The notes under the pieces: generated by a model
What the model saw: only the letters and a program-made list of their open reading frames with translations
Database searches by the model: none
What the model was told of the DNA's origin: nothing
Made by a program: the position numbers and the translations under genes
Assembly: GCA_022071945.1 (NCBI GenBank)
Contig: JAJVIN010000001.1
Location: 434,001-498,000, forward strand
Length of the DNA stretch: 64,000 bases
Direction: 5' to 3'
From: Thermoanaerobaculia bacterium
GTDB lineage: Bacteria > Acidobacteriota > Thermoanaerobaculia > UBA5066
Part shown: one piece after another, positions 8,610 through 18,445 of the stretch
Numbering within the stretch: the first letter of the stretch is position 1
Layout: each line of letters starts with the position of its first letter

Positions 8610-9455
8610 ATGAGAGAAACGCGCAAGGGCGCCCTTGGCCCCTTCCTCGGAGTGCTGCTCCCGCTGTCCTGCCTGCTGGTCGCGGGACCGGCTTCCGCGC
8701 AGTCCCTGCCCGAAACGTTCCACATCAACGTCGGGGGCTTCTTCCAGAACTACGAATCCAACGTCGCCTACGGCACGAATCTCAAGGGCACTCCGATCGA
8801 CCTCGAAAAGGATCTCGGCCTCGGGGACAACTCCACGAGCCTCCGTGTGGACGGCTACTGGCGCATGGGCAAGCGCTCGAGGCTGTCCTTCAACTACACG
8901 GGTTCAAACCGCTCCGGTGACCGCGTGCTGAGCCGTGACATCGTCTTTGGCGACAGGACCTTCCACGCCGGGGCGACCATTTCAGGCGCGTTCAGGGTCA
9001 GCCTCGCCGAGATCTACTACGGCTACTCGTTCGTCAACCAGAGCAACTTCGAGCTGGGCGCCATGATCGGCGTCTCCAGCTACTTCACCAAGGCCGAACT
9101 CGAGGGAACGGCCACCGTGACGGGCTCTGGCGGGTCCACGAGCGGGTCCTTCACATCCGAGGCGAAGAGCTTCGTCGCCCCGATCCCGGCTCTCGGGGCC
9201 TTCCTCCGGTATTCGTTCACCGACAGCATCGGCGTCAGCGGACAGATTCGGGGCCTGAGGGGATCCGTGGGTGATTACTACGGAAGCATGTCGGACTTCC
9301 GGGCGATGCTCGACTGGCGGTTCTCGAAGTACGTCGGCATCGGAGGGGGCTATCAGTACGTCCGCATCCGCTTCGAGAAGACAACGGAGGATGAGGAGAT
9401 CGCTCTCACTCTCAACTACGAGGGACCGCTCGGCTACCTGTCTTTCTGGTTCTGA
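8610..9455 (+). CDS. Outer-membrane beta-barrel protein
   Basis: A 281-residue protein with signal peptide (MRETRKGALGPFLGVLLPLS, cleaved near ASA-Q) and about eight to ten amphipathic strands, such as FHINVGGFFQNYESNVAYG, FELGAMIGVSSYFTKAEL, VGIGGGYQYVRIRFEK and the terminal LGYLSFWF. The terminal aromatic residue is the usual signal for the BAM machinery. The ATG at 8610 follows GAAAGGA; an in-frame TTG at 8577 would overlap the previous gene and leave the signal peptide internal, so I reject it. It follows the zinc-hydrolase/barrel gene closely and probably forms an operon with it. Specific function unknown. Confidence 0.85.
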   Translation: MRETRKGALGPFLGVLLPLSCLLVAGPASAQSLPETFHINVGGFFQNYESNVAYGTNLKGTPIDLEKDLGLGDNSTSLRVDGYWRMGKRSRLSFNYTGSNRSGDRVLSRDIVFGDRTFHAGATISGAFRVSLAEIYYGYSFVNQSNFELGAMIGVSSYFTKAELEGTATVTGSGGSTSGSFTSEAKSFVAPIPALGAFLRYSFTDSIGVSGQIRGLRGSVGDYYGSMSDFRAMLDWRFSKYVGIGGGYQYVRIRFEKTTEDEEIALTLNYEGPLGYLSFWF

Positions 9456-9485
9456 GGGCGTCGGGCCCCTCATCCGCCGCCGCGG

Positions 9486-9515
9486 CCCCTTCTCCCGCGC
9501 ATGCGGGAGAAGGGG
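9486..9515. terminator. Bidirectional hairpin between convergent genes
   Basis: A 13-bp perfect stem (9486-9498 with 9503-9515) closes a four-base loop midway between the stops at 9455 (+) and 9561 (-). A terminator serving both directions is the simplest reading, although no long T tract follows. Confidence 0.7.
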
Positions 9516-9560
9516 GCGGTTGGCGCGGGCGGCACGGCCGGCGCCTACCTGTTCGGATTC

Positions 9561-10199
9561 CTATTTCTTCTTGGCCGGGGAAACTTCGGTGATGGAGTTC
9601 AGGAGGGTCGGCAGGGTCCCGTAGTTCTCGAGCTCGATGTTCTTGCCGTCCTTGGCGGTTCTGATCTGCACCTGAGCCGACACCTTGCCCTCACCCTTCT
9701 TCTCGTCCGGCAGCTTGATCTGGATGATCGTGAACGGGTAGTCCATCCGGCGGCCCGCCTTCATCTGCTCGAACGCACTCACCGGCCGGTCGGTCGCCAG
9801 GAAGAGGAACTTCCCGCCCTCCGGCAGGGGCGTCAGCCAGGCGTACTGCAGGTCATAGCCGATCGACTGGGCAAACTTGATGAAGCCCACCCTGTTCTTG
9901 ATCGACTGGAGGGCCTTCAGGAGCTCGTCCTGGCCTCCCTTCTCGTAAGCGGCAATGAGAGCCATCCGCTCCTCCTGAGTCGAGAAGCGATCGACCTGGA
10001 TGTCGAAGGTCCCGGTGCTCTTCGGACTCGCTCCCGTCTGGTTGATGGCGAAGCCCGTCAGCCGCATCGGCAGCCCCGCGGCCGGCTCCGGTTGGGCCGG
10101 CACCGGCTGGGCCGGCTCCTGCGCGGCGAGATTGAGGCCCGTCGCGAGGGTTGCGGCGGCGAGGATGGTCGTGAAGGTCTTTCTCGATGAAGTCATCAT
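9561..10199 (-). CDS. Secreted protein of unknown function
   Basis: A 212-residue exported protein. The signal peptide is near MMTSSRKTFTTILAAATLAT with cleavage about NLAA-Q, then a proline-rich linker (PAQPVPAQPEPAA). The mature domain includes TGTFDIQVDRFSTQEER, a helical DELLKALQSIKNRVG segment and the strand pair FTIIQIKLPDE / VSAQVQIRTAKDGK before a basic tail. I do not recognise the family. Two adjacent ATG codons are possible starts, with GGAAGGA seven bases before the first. It lies 76 bp downstream of the AsmA-like gene on the same strand and may share its transcript. Confidence 0.75.
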   Translation of the reverse strand: MMTSSRKTFTTILAAATLATGLNLAAQEPAQPVPAQPEPAAGLPMRLTGFAINQTGASPKSTGTFDIQVDRFSTQEERMALIAAYEKGGQDELLKALQSIKNRVGFIKFAQSIGYDLQYAWLTPLPEGGKFLFLATDRPVSAFEQMKAGRRMDYPFTIIQIKLPDEKKGEGKVSAQVQIRTAKDGKNIELENYGTLPTLLNSITEVSPAKKK

Positions 10200-10275
10200 G
10201 CTGGTCCTTCCTTCTCGTCTGGCTCGAACCTCCGGGCCCGGGCGGGCGCCGGCGGTGCGAGCGTCCGTTGTTGCT

Positions 10276-12210
10276 TCAATCCTTGGCGGCCGGGTTGTCC
10301 TCGTACCAGGCCGTCGGCCTGAGGATCTTCAGCTTTCTCTTCTGGCCTTCGAGGCCGATACCGGCCTTGAGGATCCCGGCCTTGACGAGGGCCTTTCCGT
10401 AGGCGCCGTCTTCAGTGAGCTTCACGCGTACCCGGACCTCTGACTTTTCCCATTCGGCCTGGAAGTCGTTTATCTCGAGGGTCTTACCACCGAGGGCGAA
10501 GTCGGTTTTCGCGTGGATCTCTCCCACCGTGACGAGCTTCTTCTTCCAGCCTTCCAGCGGCTCGTCCTTGGCGAGGAACGCCACGACGGGTCTCGAATCG
10601 CTGGCCGAAATCTCGAGGTGTCCCCGAACCGCCAGCGGATCGGAGAGCTTGAAGCTGGCCCTGGGAAGGGAGATGCTCGCGCTCCAGTCCGGTTGCCCCG
10701 CCGCTTCGTGCTTGGAGGCGAACGAGAACTTGTCGAGCGAGACCTTTGTTCCATCGATCTCGAACACCTGTTTCAAGAGGTCGCCCCTCGGAACGGCGAG
10801 ATTCAGGGAGAAGGTCCCTTTCATCTCGACGCCACCGGCCTCGAGAATCAGCGAGCTGGTCGTGATCTTCATGGAACCCTTGCACGATGAACCGGCCCCC
10901 CGGACGTCGAAGGCGCCCTGGGCGGCGGCCCCGCCGGCCTTGAAACGAAGTCCCGCGCCGGCCGGTAGGAGGGCATTGACGAAATCCAGACTCGGAAACT
11001 CGGCGCGTCCGAGCTCGAGCCGGCCCGAAAAGTCGCTCGGGGGAAGGGCGGCGAGCGACCCGGGAGTCGAGGCCACGACTCGCAGTCCCTCGCCCCTGAT
11101 CAGGGGGTCCGGAGTAAAAGCCCCGCGGCGCAGCTGATACTTCTCGAACTCGACGGCGAGGCGAGCCTCGGCACTCTCTTTTCCCGGCAGGAGATCGAGG
11201 CGGGTCTTGGCCTTCCCGCCCGCCAGAAAGCCGCCAAAGCTCGCGTTCAGCTCGTGGGCGGCGAGCTCCAGAAAGCCCCCGGGGGCGAGCTTCCCCGAGT
11301 TGACGGAAAGATGGACCGAGATCTTGGATTCCCCGCCCTCGAACTTGATCCAGGGCGCATTGCGGAGGTAGACGTTCAGGAAAGCCGCGCCCGACGGCAT
11401 CCGCGCGTCGAGATCGATGCGCGCCTTGATGAGGGAGATCACGGCGAGCCCCTTCACCTCGTTCGGCTGGAATCTCGAGAGCTTCCCGAGCACCCGGAAG
11501 CGGACATCGGAGTAGGTTTCCTCGGCACCGTTCTCGAACTTCGCGTCCGTGAACTGGACGTCCGCGTGGGAAATCTCGAGTTGATCGTCCCCGCCGACCG
11601 TCACGCTTGCAACGACCGAGCCTTGTCCGATGATCCGGCGCTCGTTCAGCCAGACGTCGCGCACGTCGTCCAGATGGGATCGGGTGAAGACGACCGTCAT
11701 CTTCTCCTTCTTGGGACCCGTCCCCTTGGGCGGCCCGGTGTACGGCTCCCAGGCCGTTCCGGGGATCTCGGGGAAGCCAGGCCGGAGCTTGGCGGCCTCC
11801 TCGGCGCTCTTCGGCCGGTCCCTCAGGCGGAAGGTGACCCCGCTCGCCCGTAGCCAGACCACGTGAACCCGCTTGGCCAGGAGCTCGAACGGATTGACGG
11901 CTCCCCATACGCTTTCCACTTTCCCCTCGAGCTGTGTGGCGCGGTCCTGGTTGAGGATCCGGAAGTTCTTGACGTGGACGACGCCCGGCACGATCGGCCA
12001 GACGGATTCGAAGGAGATGAACGTCTTGTCCGGTCTGGTGTTGATCCACCGGGCAACCTGTCCGGTCTTCAGAAGGATGAGACCTCCCGCCACGTACACC
12101 AGCTCCAGGCCAAGCAGGAACGCGAGCAGGAGGCGCCACAAGCGCCATTTCCGCGGCTTCGGAGGCGCGGAGGACTCGTCGTTTCGCACTGGTTCCTGTT
12201 GAGTCGTCAT
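10276..12210 (-). CDS. AsmA-like (DUF748-type) envelope protein
   Basis: A 644-residue protein with a short basic cytoplasmic start, one transmembrane segment (about residues 28-50, LLLAFLLGLELVYVAGGLIL) and a long periplasmic region of repeating beta strands. Characteristic phrases are VHVKNFRI near the membrane, VWGAVNPFELLAKRVHV and SVHLSVNSGKLAPGGF. This pattern fits AsmA/DUF748 proteins, membrane-anchored bridge-like proteins of the envelope. The ATG at 12210 follows GGAGG at a spacing of about 11 bases; GTG codons at 12231-12234 are less likely. A second AsmA-clan protein lies at the left window edge. Confidence 0.8.
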   Translation of the reverse strand: MTTQQEPVRNDESSAPPKPRKWRLWRLLLAFLLGLELVYVAGGLILLKTGQVARWINTRPDKTFISFESVWPIVPGVVHVKNFRILNQDRATQLEGKVESVWGAVNPFELLAKRVHVVWLRASGVTFRLRDRPKSAEEAAKLRPGFPEIPGTAWEPYTGPPKGTGPKKEKMTVVFTRSHLDDVRDVWLNERRIIGQGSVVASVTVGGDDQLEISHADVQFTDAKFENGAEETYSDVRFRVLGKLSRFQPNEVKGLAVISLIKARIDLDARMPSGAAFLNVYLRNAPWIKFEGGESKISVHLSVNSGKLAPGGFLELAAHELNASFGGFLAGGKAKTRLDLLPGKESAEARLAVEFEKYQLRRGAFTPDPLIRGEGLRVVASTPGSLAALPPSDFSGRLELGRAEFPSLDFVNALLPAGAGLRFKAGGAAAQGAFDVRGAGSSCKGSMKITTSSLILEAGGVEMKGTFSLNLAVPRGDLLKQVFEIDGTKVSLDKFSFASKHEAAGQPDWSASISLPRASFKLSDPLAVRGHLEISASDSRPVVAFLAKDEPLEGWKKKLVTVGEIHAKTDFALGGKTLEINDFQAEWEKSEVRVRVKLTEDGAYGKALVKAGILKAGIGLEGQKRKLKILRPTAWYEDNPAAKD

Positions 12211-12619
12211 GTCGGAGTGGCCTCCGGGCACCACTCCCTCACTCTAGCTTTCCGGCAAAGGGGGTCAAGTGCGGAATCTCCCATCGGCAAAAAAGGAGGG
12301 CCCGCCCGGGTCATCTCCTCCCGCCCCGAAACCACGGAGGCGCGGGACCGCCGGGGGACCCGTGCAAGATGCCGGAATCGGTCCTCACACACTCGCGTGC
12401 TTCCCTTCAACCTGCTCGAAACGGCCTTTTCTTGGCCGGTTTCCGTCGCCCCTGTGCGGACTTGGGCCGTACAATTTCCGTGATGGTGATGACGAGGCAG
12501 CCATCGGGCGGTTACGCGAGTTCCGCGGGTCCCCTCCCTGGCCTCGACGATCTCATGGGCGGTCTCGTCACCACCCGCCCCGCACGTCAATCCTGGAAAC
12601 GTCCTTCCGCGAGGAGAAG

Positions 12620-14875
12620 ATGAAACAGGTCATCGGAATCAGCCTGGGCGCGAGCAAACACGACTTCGAGTTCGAGACGAACTTCATGGGGCAGCGGCTC
12701 AACGTCCGCCGCCTGGGAACGAATGGCAGCACCGCGAAGGCCGTGCGGCTTCTCAAGTACTGGGAGCCCGCCGCCGCCTCCATCGGTCTGGGAATCGTCA
12801 AGGACAAGTACACGGTCGGCTCGGAGCGCTACATCGAGAAGGACAGCTTCAAGCTGAAGAACGTCGTCTGGAGCATTCCCGTCACGACCGGGGGCCGCCT
12901 CGGAGACATCCTGATGGAGTGGGCGCTGCGCCGCGTCCAGAACTCCCTGGGCGGTTACTTCAACAATGCGAAGGTCCTCTTCTTCTCGGGAATGACGAAC
13001 TTCAAGCTGGCGCAGGCGATGGCCGAGTACACGCAGAACATCAGCTTCGCCGACCCGCTGATCCAGCTGGGGATCCCGAAGCTCCTTACCTCCCTCGATG
13101 CCCTGCAGCTGTACACGAGCGGCGCGCACTACGTCCTCGACTGGACGCTCCCCGGCGTGATGACCTCGACGCCCGTGAAGGAATGGACGAACTTCCTCCT
13201 CAGGAAGGCGATGCACGCGGCCACGGTCGTCGTGGCGCCGGTGCACGAACTCGACGAGCTCGGTTCGGAGGAGCTGTCGGGCAAGACCATCATCACGTCG
13301 ACAGTCAACGACGAGAGGATCGAGAGGTTCAAGGAGAAGGGCGTCCACATGGTGGTGGATGGCTCGCCCCTGATGTTCGATCACGTCCTAGGCCCGAGCC
13401 TTCTCGACGCCATGATCCTCGCCGCGACGGAGAAGCGGCCCTCGCAGATTCTCGAGGATGACTACCTCGAGATCATCACCGAGCTCGGCCTGGAACCGCG
13501 CATCATCTACCCGAACGGCTTCAAGAGGGTCAACCGGTTCGCCTTCGTCATCCACCCCCTCTCTCAGGAGTACTTCAAGAAGGTCAAGCCGATCGAGATG
13601 CTCTCGTACGTCTCGCCGCCCGTCTTCATGGACACGCTGGAGAAGGCGATGGCCTATGCCCCGCCCTTCGTCTACTCGAGGGTGACGGGGATCAAGTCTC
13701 CCACGGGAGTCGAGTCCGAGGGCTGGCTGATCTCCGTGGGGGGAACGCCCAAGGAGATCATGAGCCACGATCCTGAGTTCACGTACAGCCGGCTCCTCGA
13801 CGCGGCGAACATCGCCAAGCAGCTCGGTGCCCAGATCATGGGGCTCGGCGCCTTCACCAAGGTCGTGGGCGATGCCGGGCTCACGGTGGCCAAGCGGGCC
13901 TCGCTGCCGATCACCACGGGAAACAGCTACAGCGCCTCTGGCGCCCTGTGGGCCGCCCACGATGCCTCGCGCCGGCTGGGGTTGATCCCGATTCCGGAAC
14001 CGGGCGAGAAGGCGAAGATGAAGGCGATGGTGGTGGGAGCCACGGGGGCCATTGGGTCCGTCTGCGCCCGGCTCCTGGCAATGGTGGCCGAGGAGCTCTA
14101 CATGGTCTCTCCCGAAACCGCCAAGCTCCTGGCCATCAAGGAATCGATCCTGGAGGAGACCCCGGACGCCAAGCTCTACCTGTCCTCGCGCGCCGACAAG
14201 GACATCTCCGACATGGACATGATCGTCACCGCGACGTCGGGAGCCGGCAAGAAGATCCTCGATATCATGAAGGTGAAGCCTGGCTGCGTGATCACGGACG
14301 TGGCGCGGCCCCTCGACCTGCCGCCCAGCGAGGTCGCCAAGCGGCCCGACGTCCTCGTCATCGAGTCGGGCGAGATCGAGCTGCCCGGAGACGTGGAAAT
14401 GAAGAACATCGGACTGCCGAAGAACGTCGCCTATGCCTGCCTCGCCGAGACGATCGTCCTGGCGCTCGAGGGGAAGTTCGAGAACTTCACTGTCGGCCGC
14501 AACATCGAGTGGGAAAAGGTCAAGGAGATCTACAAGCTCGGCCTCAAGCACGGGATGCAGCTCGCCGCCATTTCGGGCGTCAACGGCGTCTTCAGCGACG
14601 CCGACATCGCGCGCGTGAGAGAGCTGGCGCTGGAAGCTCGAGCGAAGGCGGCCGCGAAGAGAGTGCAGGCGGAGGCAGGCAAGGAGGGCGCGTCCGGCAG
14701 GAAGAGGCGCGTCGAGCGAAAGGGCCCGGAGGTGGAACCAGAGGCACAGGCCAGCCCGGAGCCGAGAAAGATCCGCAAGGCCGTCCCCAAGGCGGGCGCG
14801 GAACCGTCTTCTGCCGAGGCCGGACCTCGAAGCCGCGGCCGGGCTGGGCGGAAGAAAGCGGCCTCGGCCGCCTGA
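12620..14875 (+). CDS. Acyl-ACP-reductase (AAR)-like dehydrogenase with an unknown N-terminal domain and basic tail
   Basis: A 751-residue protein. From about residue 390 to 655 it resembles cyanobacterial long-chain acyl-ACP reductase: LGAQIMGLGAFTKVVGD, TTGNSYSASGALWA, the nucleotide-binding VVGATGAIGSV near 470, and ACLAETIVLALEGKFENFT. C607 in ACLAE aligns with the cysteine of ACFAE that holds the acyl group in AAR. Those enzymes make fatty aldehydes from acyl-ACP with NADPH. The first 350 residues, including LGIPKLLTSLDALQLYTSG and KTIITSTVNDERIERFKEKG, are a domain I do not recognise. About 95 C-terminal residues are Lys/Arg/Ala/Pro-rich and look disordered. GAGGAG before the ATG at 12620 fixes the start; the frame is open 350 bp further upstream without coding character. 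No decarbonylase gene is adjacent. Confidence 0.75.
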   Translation: MKQVIGISLGASKHDFEFETNFMGQRLNVRRLGTNGSTAKAVRLLKYWEPAAASIGLGIVKDKYTVGSERYIEKDSFKLKNVVWSIPVTTGGRLGDILMEWALRRVQNSLGGYFNNAKVLFFSGMTNFKLAQAMAEYTQNISFADPLIQLGIPKLLTSLDALQLYTSGAHYVLDWTLPGVMTSTPVKEWTNFLLRKAMHAATVVVAPVHELDELGSEELSGKTIITSTVNDERIERFKEKGVHMVVDGSPLMFDHVLGPSLLDAMILAATEKRPSQILEDDYLEIITELGLEPRIIYPNGFKRVNRFAFVIHPLSQEYFKKVKPIEMLSYVSPPVFMDTLEKAMAYAPPFVYSRVTGIKSPTGVESEGWLISVGGTPKEIMSHDPEFTYSRLLDAANIAKQLGAQIMGLGAFTKVVGDAGLTVAKRASLPITTGNSYSASGALWAAHDASRRLGLIPIPEPGEKAKMKAMVVGATGAIGSVCARLLAMVAEELYMVSPETAKLLAIKESILEETPDAKLYLSSRADKDISDMDMIVTATSGAGKKILDIMKVKPGCVITDVARPLDLPPSEVAKRPDVLVIESGEIELPGDVEMKNIGLPKNVAYACLAETIVLALEGKFENFTVGRNIEWEKVKEIYKLGLKHGMQLAAISGVNGVFSDADIARVRELALEARAKAAAKRVQAEAGKEGASGRKRRVERKGPEVEPEAQASPEPRKIRKAVPKAGAEPSSAEAGPRSRGRAGRKKAASAA

Positions 14876-14921
14876 GGTTCCCCACGTCCCGGACCGCGTT
14901 CGCCTCGCACCTTGCGGGGGA

Positions 14922-16955
14922 TCATGGAGTGTGCCTCAGCTCTTCCTCGAGTGCGCAGAGCGCCTCGGCCGCGCCATCTGTGTCGAGAAGCGAGAGCCTC
15001 TCTGACAGTCGCTTCAAGACGATTCCGAACCGGGGGGCCACGGCCTTCTCGAGCTCGGCGAGCCGGGCGGCGGCATCGAGGTCGCCACGCTTCAGGCTCG
15101 ATTCCAACTCCTGAATGAGCTGCCGAGCGCGTCGAAGCGCCTCGGGATCGAGCGGCGGGACGAACGTTCCTGCTCCTTCTTCGCTTCCGGCTCGTCCGTT
15201 GGCCGCCACACCCGGATCGCCCAGCGCCGCCTCGACGGCCGCGCGCAGGTCCTCGAAAGATGGGTTCCTTTCCGGTCCGGCTTCGAGCGACTCCTCGAGC
15301 CTCGCCGCGAGGGAAGCGATGCCAGCCGCGCCCAGGGTGGCCGCCGTCCCCTTGATCGTGTGGAGCTGCCTCCGGAGCTCGGCGGAGTCCTCGTGACCGT
15401 CCACGGACGCGAGGAAGTCACGAGTCTTTTCGAGGAACTCTCCGAGGAGAAGGCGATGAAGGGCTTCGTCGCCACCCGCGCGCCGGGTGCCGGTCTCGTA
15501 GTCGATCGTCCCGAAAGTGCCGGGGCGTTTGGGAGACACGAGCCTCAGCATCGACCAGACGTCTTCTGGCCCCGCGGGCCTCACGATGGAACGGTCGCAC
15601 CCGGCTCTCATGAACCTCTCCTTGGTCGCGCTGTCCTCGTGGGCGGAGACTCCCACGACGAACGCCCGCTTGCCCCCGGACTCGGCCTCCCTCCCGCGCA
15701 GGATGGAAACCGTCTCCACGCCTCCCAGAACGGGCATCTCCAGATCGAGGAAGATGATGTCCGGCCGGAACGTCTCGACGAGAGCCAGGCCGGCTCTTCC
15801 GTTGACGGCGCTCTCGACGAGAAGAGGCGGCTCGGGGAGACAGGCCCGCAGGACGGCCGTGTTGAACGGGTCGTCATCGATGATGAGCACCCTCAGCGGC
15901 GCGAAATCCCGCATGGCCAGGGGAGCTTTCTTCCTCTGCTCGGGGTAGGGGCCCGATCCCGCCAGCCGCGAGCCGTCGGACCCTTCTCCGGGCGCGCTCG
16001 CGGCCAGAGCTCCAGGCAGCGTCACCAGCAGGGTGGTGCCCTCTTCCTCCGAGGTGCGCATCTCGATCTGGCCGCGCTGGGTCTCCGCCAGGAGGCGGGC
16101 GGAATACGTCCCGAGGCCCACTCCGCCTTCCTTGCCGCCCGAGCGGTATTTCTCGAAGAACCCCTCGCGCAGAGACTCGGGCACGGCGCCTCTGTTGTGG
16201 ATCACGATCTCGACTTCCCCTCCCCGCTTGTTGATGGAAGCCGTGATCTCCTCGTGGAGGGGCGAGGCCTCGAGGGCGTTCTTCACGAGGTTGGCGAGCA
16301 TCGAGTAGCAGAGAAGCTCCTCTCCCAGGGCCCACGGCCACGACCCGCGGCCGCCTTCCTCGCCCCCTGGAGGCTCGAGGCGGAAGGTGACCTCCTTCGA
16401 TGCGGCGTGCCACTCGAGATCCGCGAAGATGCGCCTCAGGACCTCGGAGAGGTCGACGGGCCGGGGGCGTAACGGGTAGTCGCCCCTCTCCATCCGCACG
16501 AGGTCGAGGGAAAGGTTGACGAGGTCAAGGACCCGGTAGGTTGCCCTCTCGACGAGGGCCGCGAGCGAGGCCTCCCTCGGACCGAGGACGGGCGACTCCT
16601 CGAGGAGCTTCACGATCGAGAGGATCCCCGACAGCGGAGTCTTCAGATCGTGTCGAGACATCCGCTCGACTTCCTCCTGCAGCCTGAGGTTCTCGCTCAG
16701 AAGGAAGTTCTGACGCTCGAGCTGACGCTTGTTCTGTGCAAGCTCCCGCTTCTGCCGGTCGATCTCGAGGTGAGTCCTCACCCTGGCCGTCACGATCGGA
16801 AGGCTGAAGGGCTTGGTGATGTAGTCGACAGCTCCGAGATCGAGACCGGTCAGCTCGTCCGCGTCGTCCGCCTTTCCGGTGATGAAGATGACGGGAATCG
16901 CGGCCGTCCCTGGCTCCGATTTCAACCGGCGGCAGACCTCGTAGCCGTCCCATCC
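14922..16955 (-). pseudogene. Hybrid histidine kinase, 3' fragment separated by IS insertion
   Basis: This is the larger part of a gene whose first 62 codons lie at 20301-20488. It starts inside a receiver domain just after its phosphoacceptor aspartate ([14 protein letters not shown], then FITGK and DYITKPFS). It continues with a coiled coil, HisKA ([13 protein letters not shown]), an ATPase domain ([21 protein letters not shown]), a second receiver ([14 protein letters not shown]) and an HPt domain ([12 protein letters not shown]). Everything after the junction is undamaged. A GTG at 16961 inside the IS end could start a shortened protein that lacks the first receiver's aspartate. Removing the IS and one 6-bp target copy restores one open frame of about 740 residues. 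Confidence 0.9.
16950..16955. repeat. Target-site duplication, left copy (CCATCC)
   Basis: CCATCC directly flanks the left end of the IS21-type element and is repeated exactly at 20301-20306. Its complement GGATGG encodes the Gly-Trp of the interrupted receiver domain. Confidence 0.9.
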
Positions 16956-17000
16956 TGTCACCGATCACCTGAAACTGCGGGGATTTGGACAGGAGCCGGC
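16956..17000. repeat. IS21-type left terminal inverted repeat
   Basis: Starts TGTCACCGATCACCTG and contains TTTGGACAGGAGCC. It pairs with the right end at about 36 of 46 aligned positions, allowing one gap. Confidence 0.9.
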
Positions 17001-17266
17001 TCAAGGGACGTCAGCATCATCCCCGGCGGCGCGGAGCGTCGCCGGGCCAGAGCCAGGTGTCATATGGTGGGGGCGGGATCGGGAGGACGAAGGAAGGGCC
17101 CCGACTGTTGACGCAGCCAGGGCCCAGAGATCGGGAAAACCTCAACGAGGAGTTCGTGTAGGTTTTCACGGTCAGGACCAGAAGTCGAGCCCGGCGGAGA
17201 GGGTGCCTGGATCCTTCTGGAAAGGCTGGGCTTAGACGTCGCTGTGAGAGGTGCGAGCGGGCGTTT

Positions 17267-18445
17267 GTGATCTGTCGTCCGTGCGACCGGGGGAACGTGT
17301 ACGGGAGCCGGACGTGTCAGGGGGCGGCGCGGCGGGAAAGCCAGAGGCAGTCGAACCGACGGCACCAGCAGAGCCGGGAGGGGCGGCTGGACCACGCGGA
17401 ACACCAGGGGCGATGCCGGAAGAGGGCCGCCGCGAGAAAGGTGACGGATCAGGGTAGCGAGGCGCAGGGGACCGTTGGCACCGTGGAGCCCGCGCCGGAG
17501 TCACCACCGAGGAGACCGGCGCGGGAGGTGACTGATGAGCAGCCCCGATCCGGCAAACGCCGAAGCGTCTCGGCCGAGACGTGCGGCAGCACGGCATGCA
17601 TCGTCTGCGGAGCGAACAACCCGTGGACGGACCCGTTCCACGAACTGGGTGTAGACGATGATCCCGGAAGAGACCGTCGTCGAGATAAGGCGCCTGTACT
17701 TCGGCGAGCACTTCCCGGTGGGGACGATCGCGGAACTTCTCGATGTGCATCACGAGACGGTGGCGCGTGCCATCGCCACGGAGAGGTTTCACGGGCCGCG
17801 ACCGGCGGAGCGTGCGTCGGTGACGAAGCCCTATCACGAGTTCCTGGTCCAGACGCTGACGCAGTACCCACGTCTGCGGTCCACACGCCTCTACCAGATG
17901 GTTCGCGATCGGGGATACAAGGGGAGTGTGGTCCAGCTGAGGCGGGTGGTGCGGAGGCTGAGGCCGGTGGCGCCGGAGGCGTTCCTGAAGCTGAGGAAGT
18001 TCCCCGGCGAGGAAGCCCAGGTGGACTGGGCGCACTTTGGGACGGTTCGGGTTGGCCGGGCGGAGAGGAAACTCTCGTGCTTCGTCCTGACGCTGTCCTA
18101 CTCGCGGGCGCTGTACCTGGAGTTCTTCTTCGACCAGTACCTGGAGAGCTTCCTGACGGGCCACGTCAACGCGCTTTCGGACTTTGGCGGGGTGCCGAGG
18201 ACCTTTCTGACCGACAACTTGGCCGCGGCGGTGCTCGAGCGCGTGGGATCCGCGGTGCGCTTCAACCCGCGGTATCTCGAGCTGTGCGCCCATTACCACT
18301 CGGCACCGCGTCCCTGCGGGGTGGCTCGAGGCTCGGAGAAGGGCCGTGTGGAGAGGGCCATTCAGTTCGTACGCCACTCCTTCTTCGCGGCCCGCCCGTT
18401 CACAACTCTCGAAGACTTCAACCGCAAAGCACTGGCCTGGCGTGA
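17267..18445 (+). CDS. Cysteine-rich IS-associated reading frame (only the first part convincing)
   Basis: The convincing coding segment is about 17240-17460. It reads [15 protein letters not shown], then many Arg/Gln residues ([20 protein letters not shown]) and ARKVTDQGS. From memory this recalls small Cys/Arg-rich proteins encoded ahead of istA in some IS21-type elements, possibly a zinc ribbon that binds DNA. A further cysteine pair (CERAFVIC) precedes the GTG at 17267, so the true start may be upstream, though the frame closes at 17159. The frame stays open to 18445, but that portion overlaps istA in another frame and is probably not translated. Confidence 0.35.
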   Translation: MICRPCDRGNVYGSRTCQGAARRESQRQSNRRHQQSREGRLDHAEHQGRCRKRAAARKVTDQGSEAQGTVGTVEPAPESPPRRPAREVTDEQPRSGKRRSVSAETCGSTACIVCGANNPWTDPFHELGVDDDPGRDRRRDKAPVLRRALPGGDDRGTSRCASRDGGACHRHGEVSRAATGGACVGDEALSRVPGPDADAVPTSAVHTPLPDGSRSGIQGECGPAEAGGAEAEAGGAGGVPEAEEVPRRGSPGGLGALWDGSGWPGGEETLVLRPDAVLLAGAVPGVLLRPVPGELPDGPRQRAFGLWRGAEDLSDRQLGRGGARARGIRGALQPAVSRAVRPLPLGTASLRGGSRLGEGPCGEGHSVRTPLLLRGPPVHNSRRLQPQSTGLA

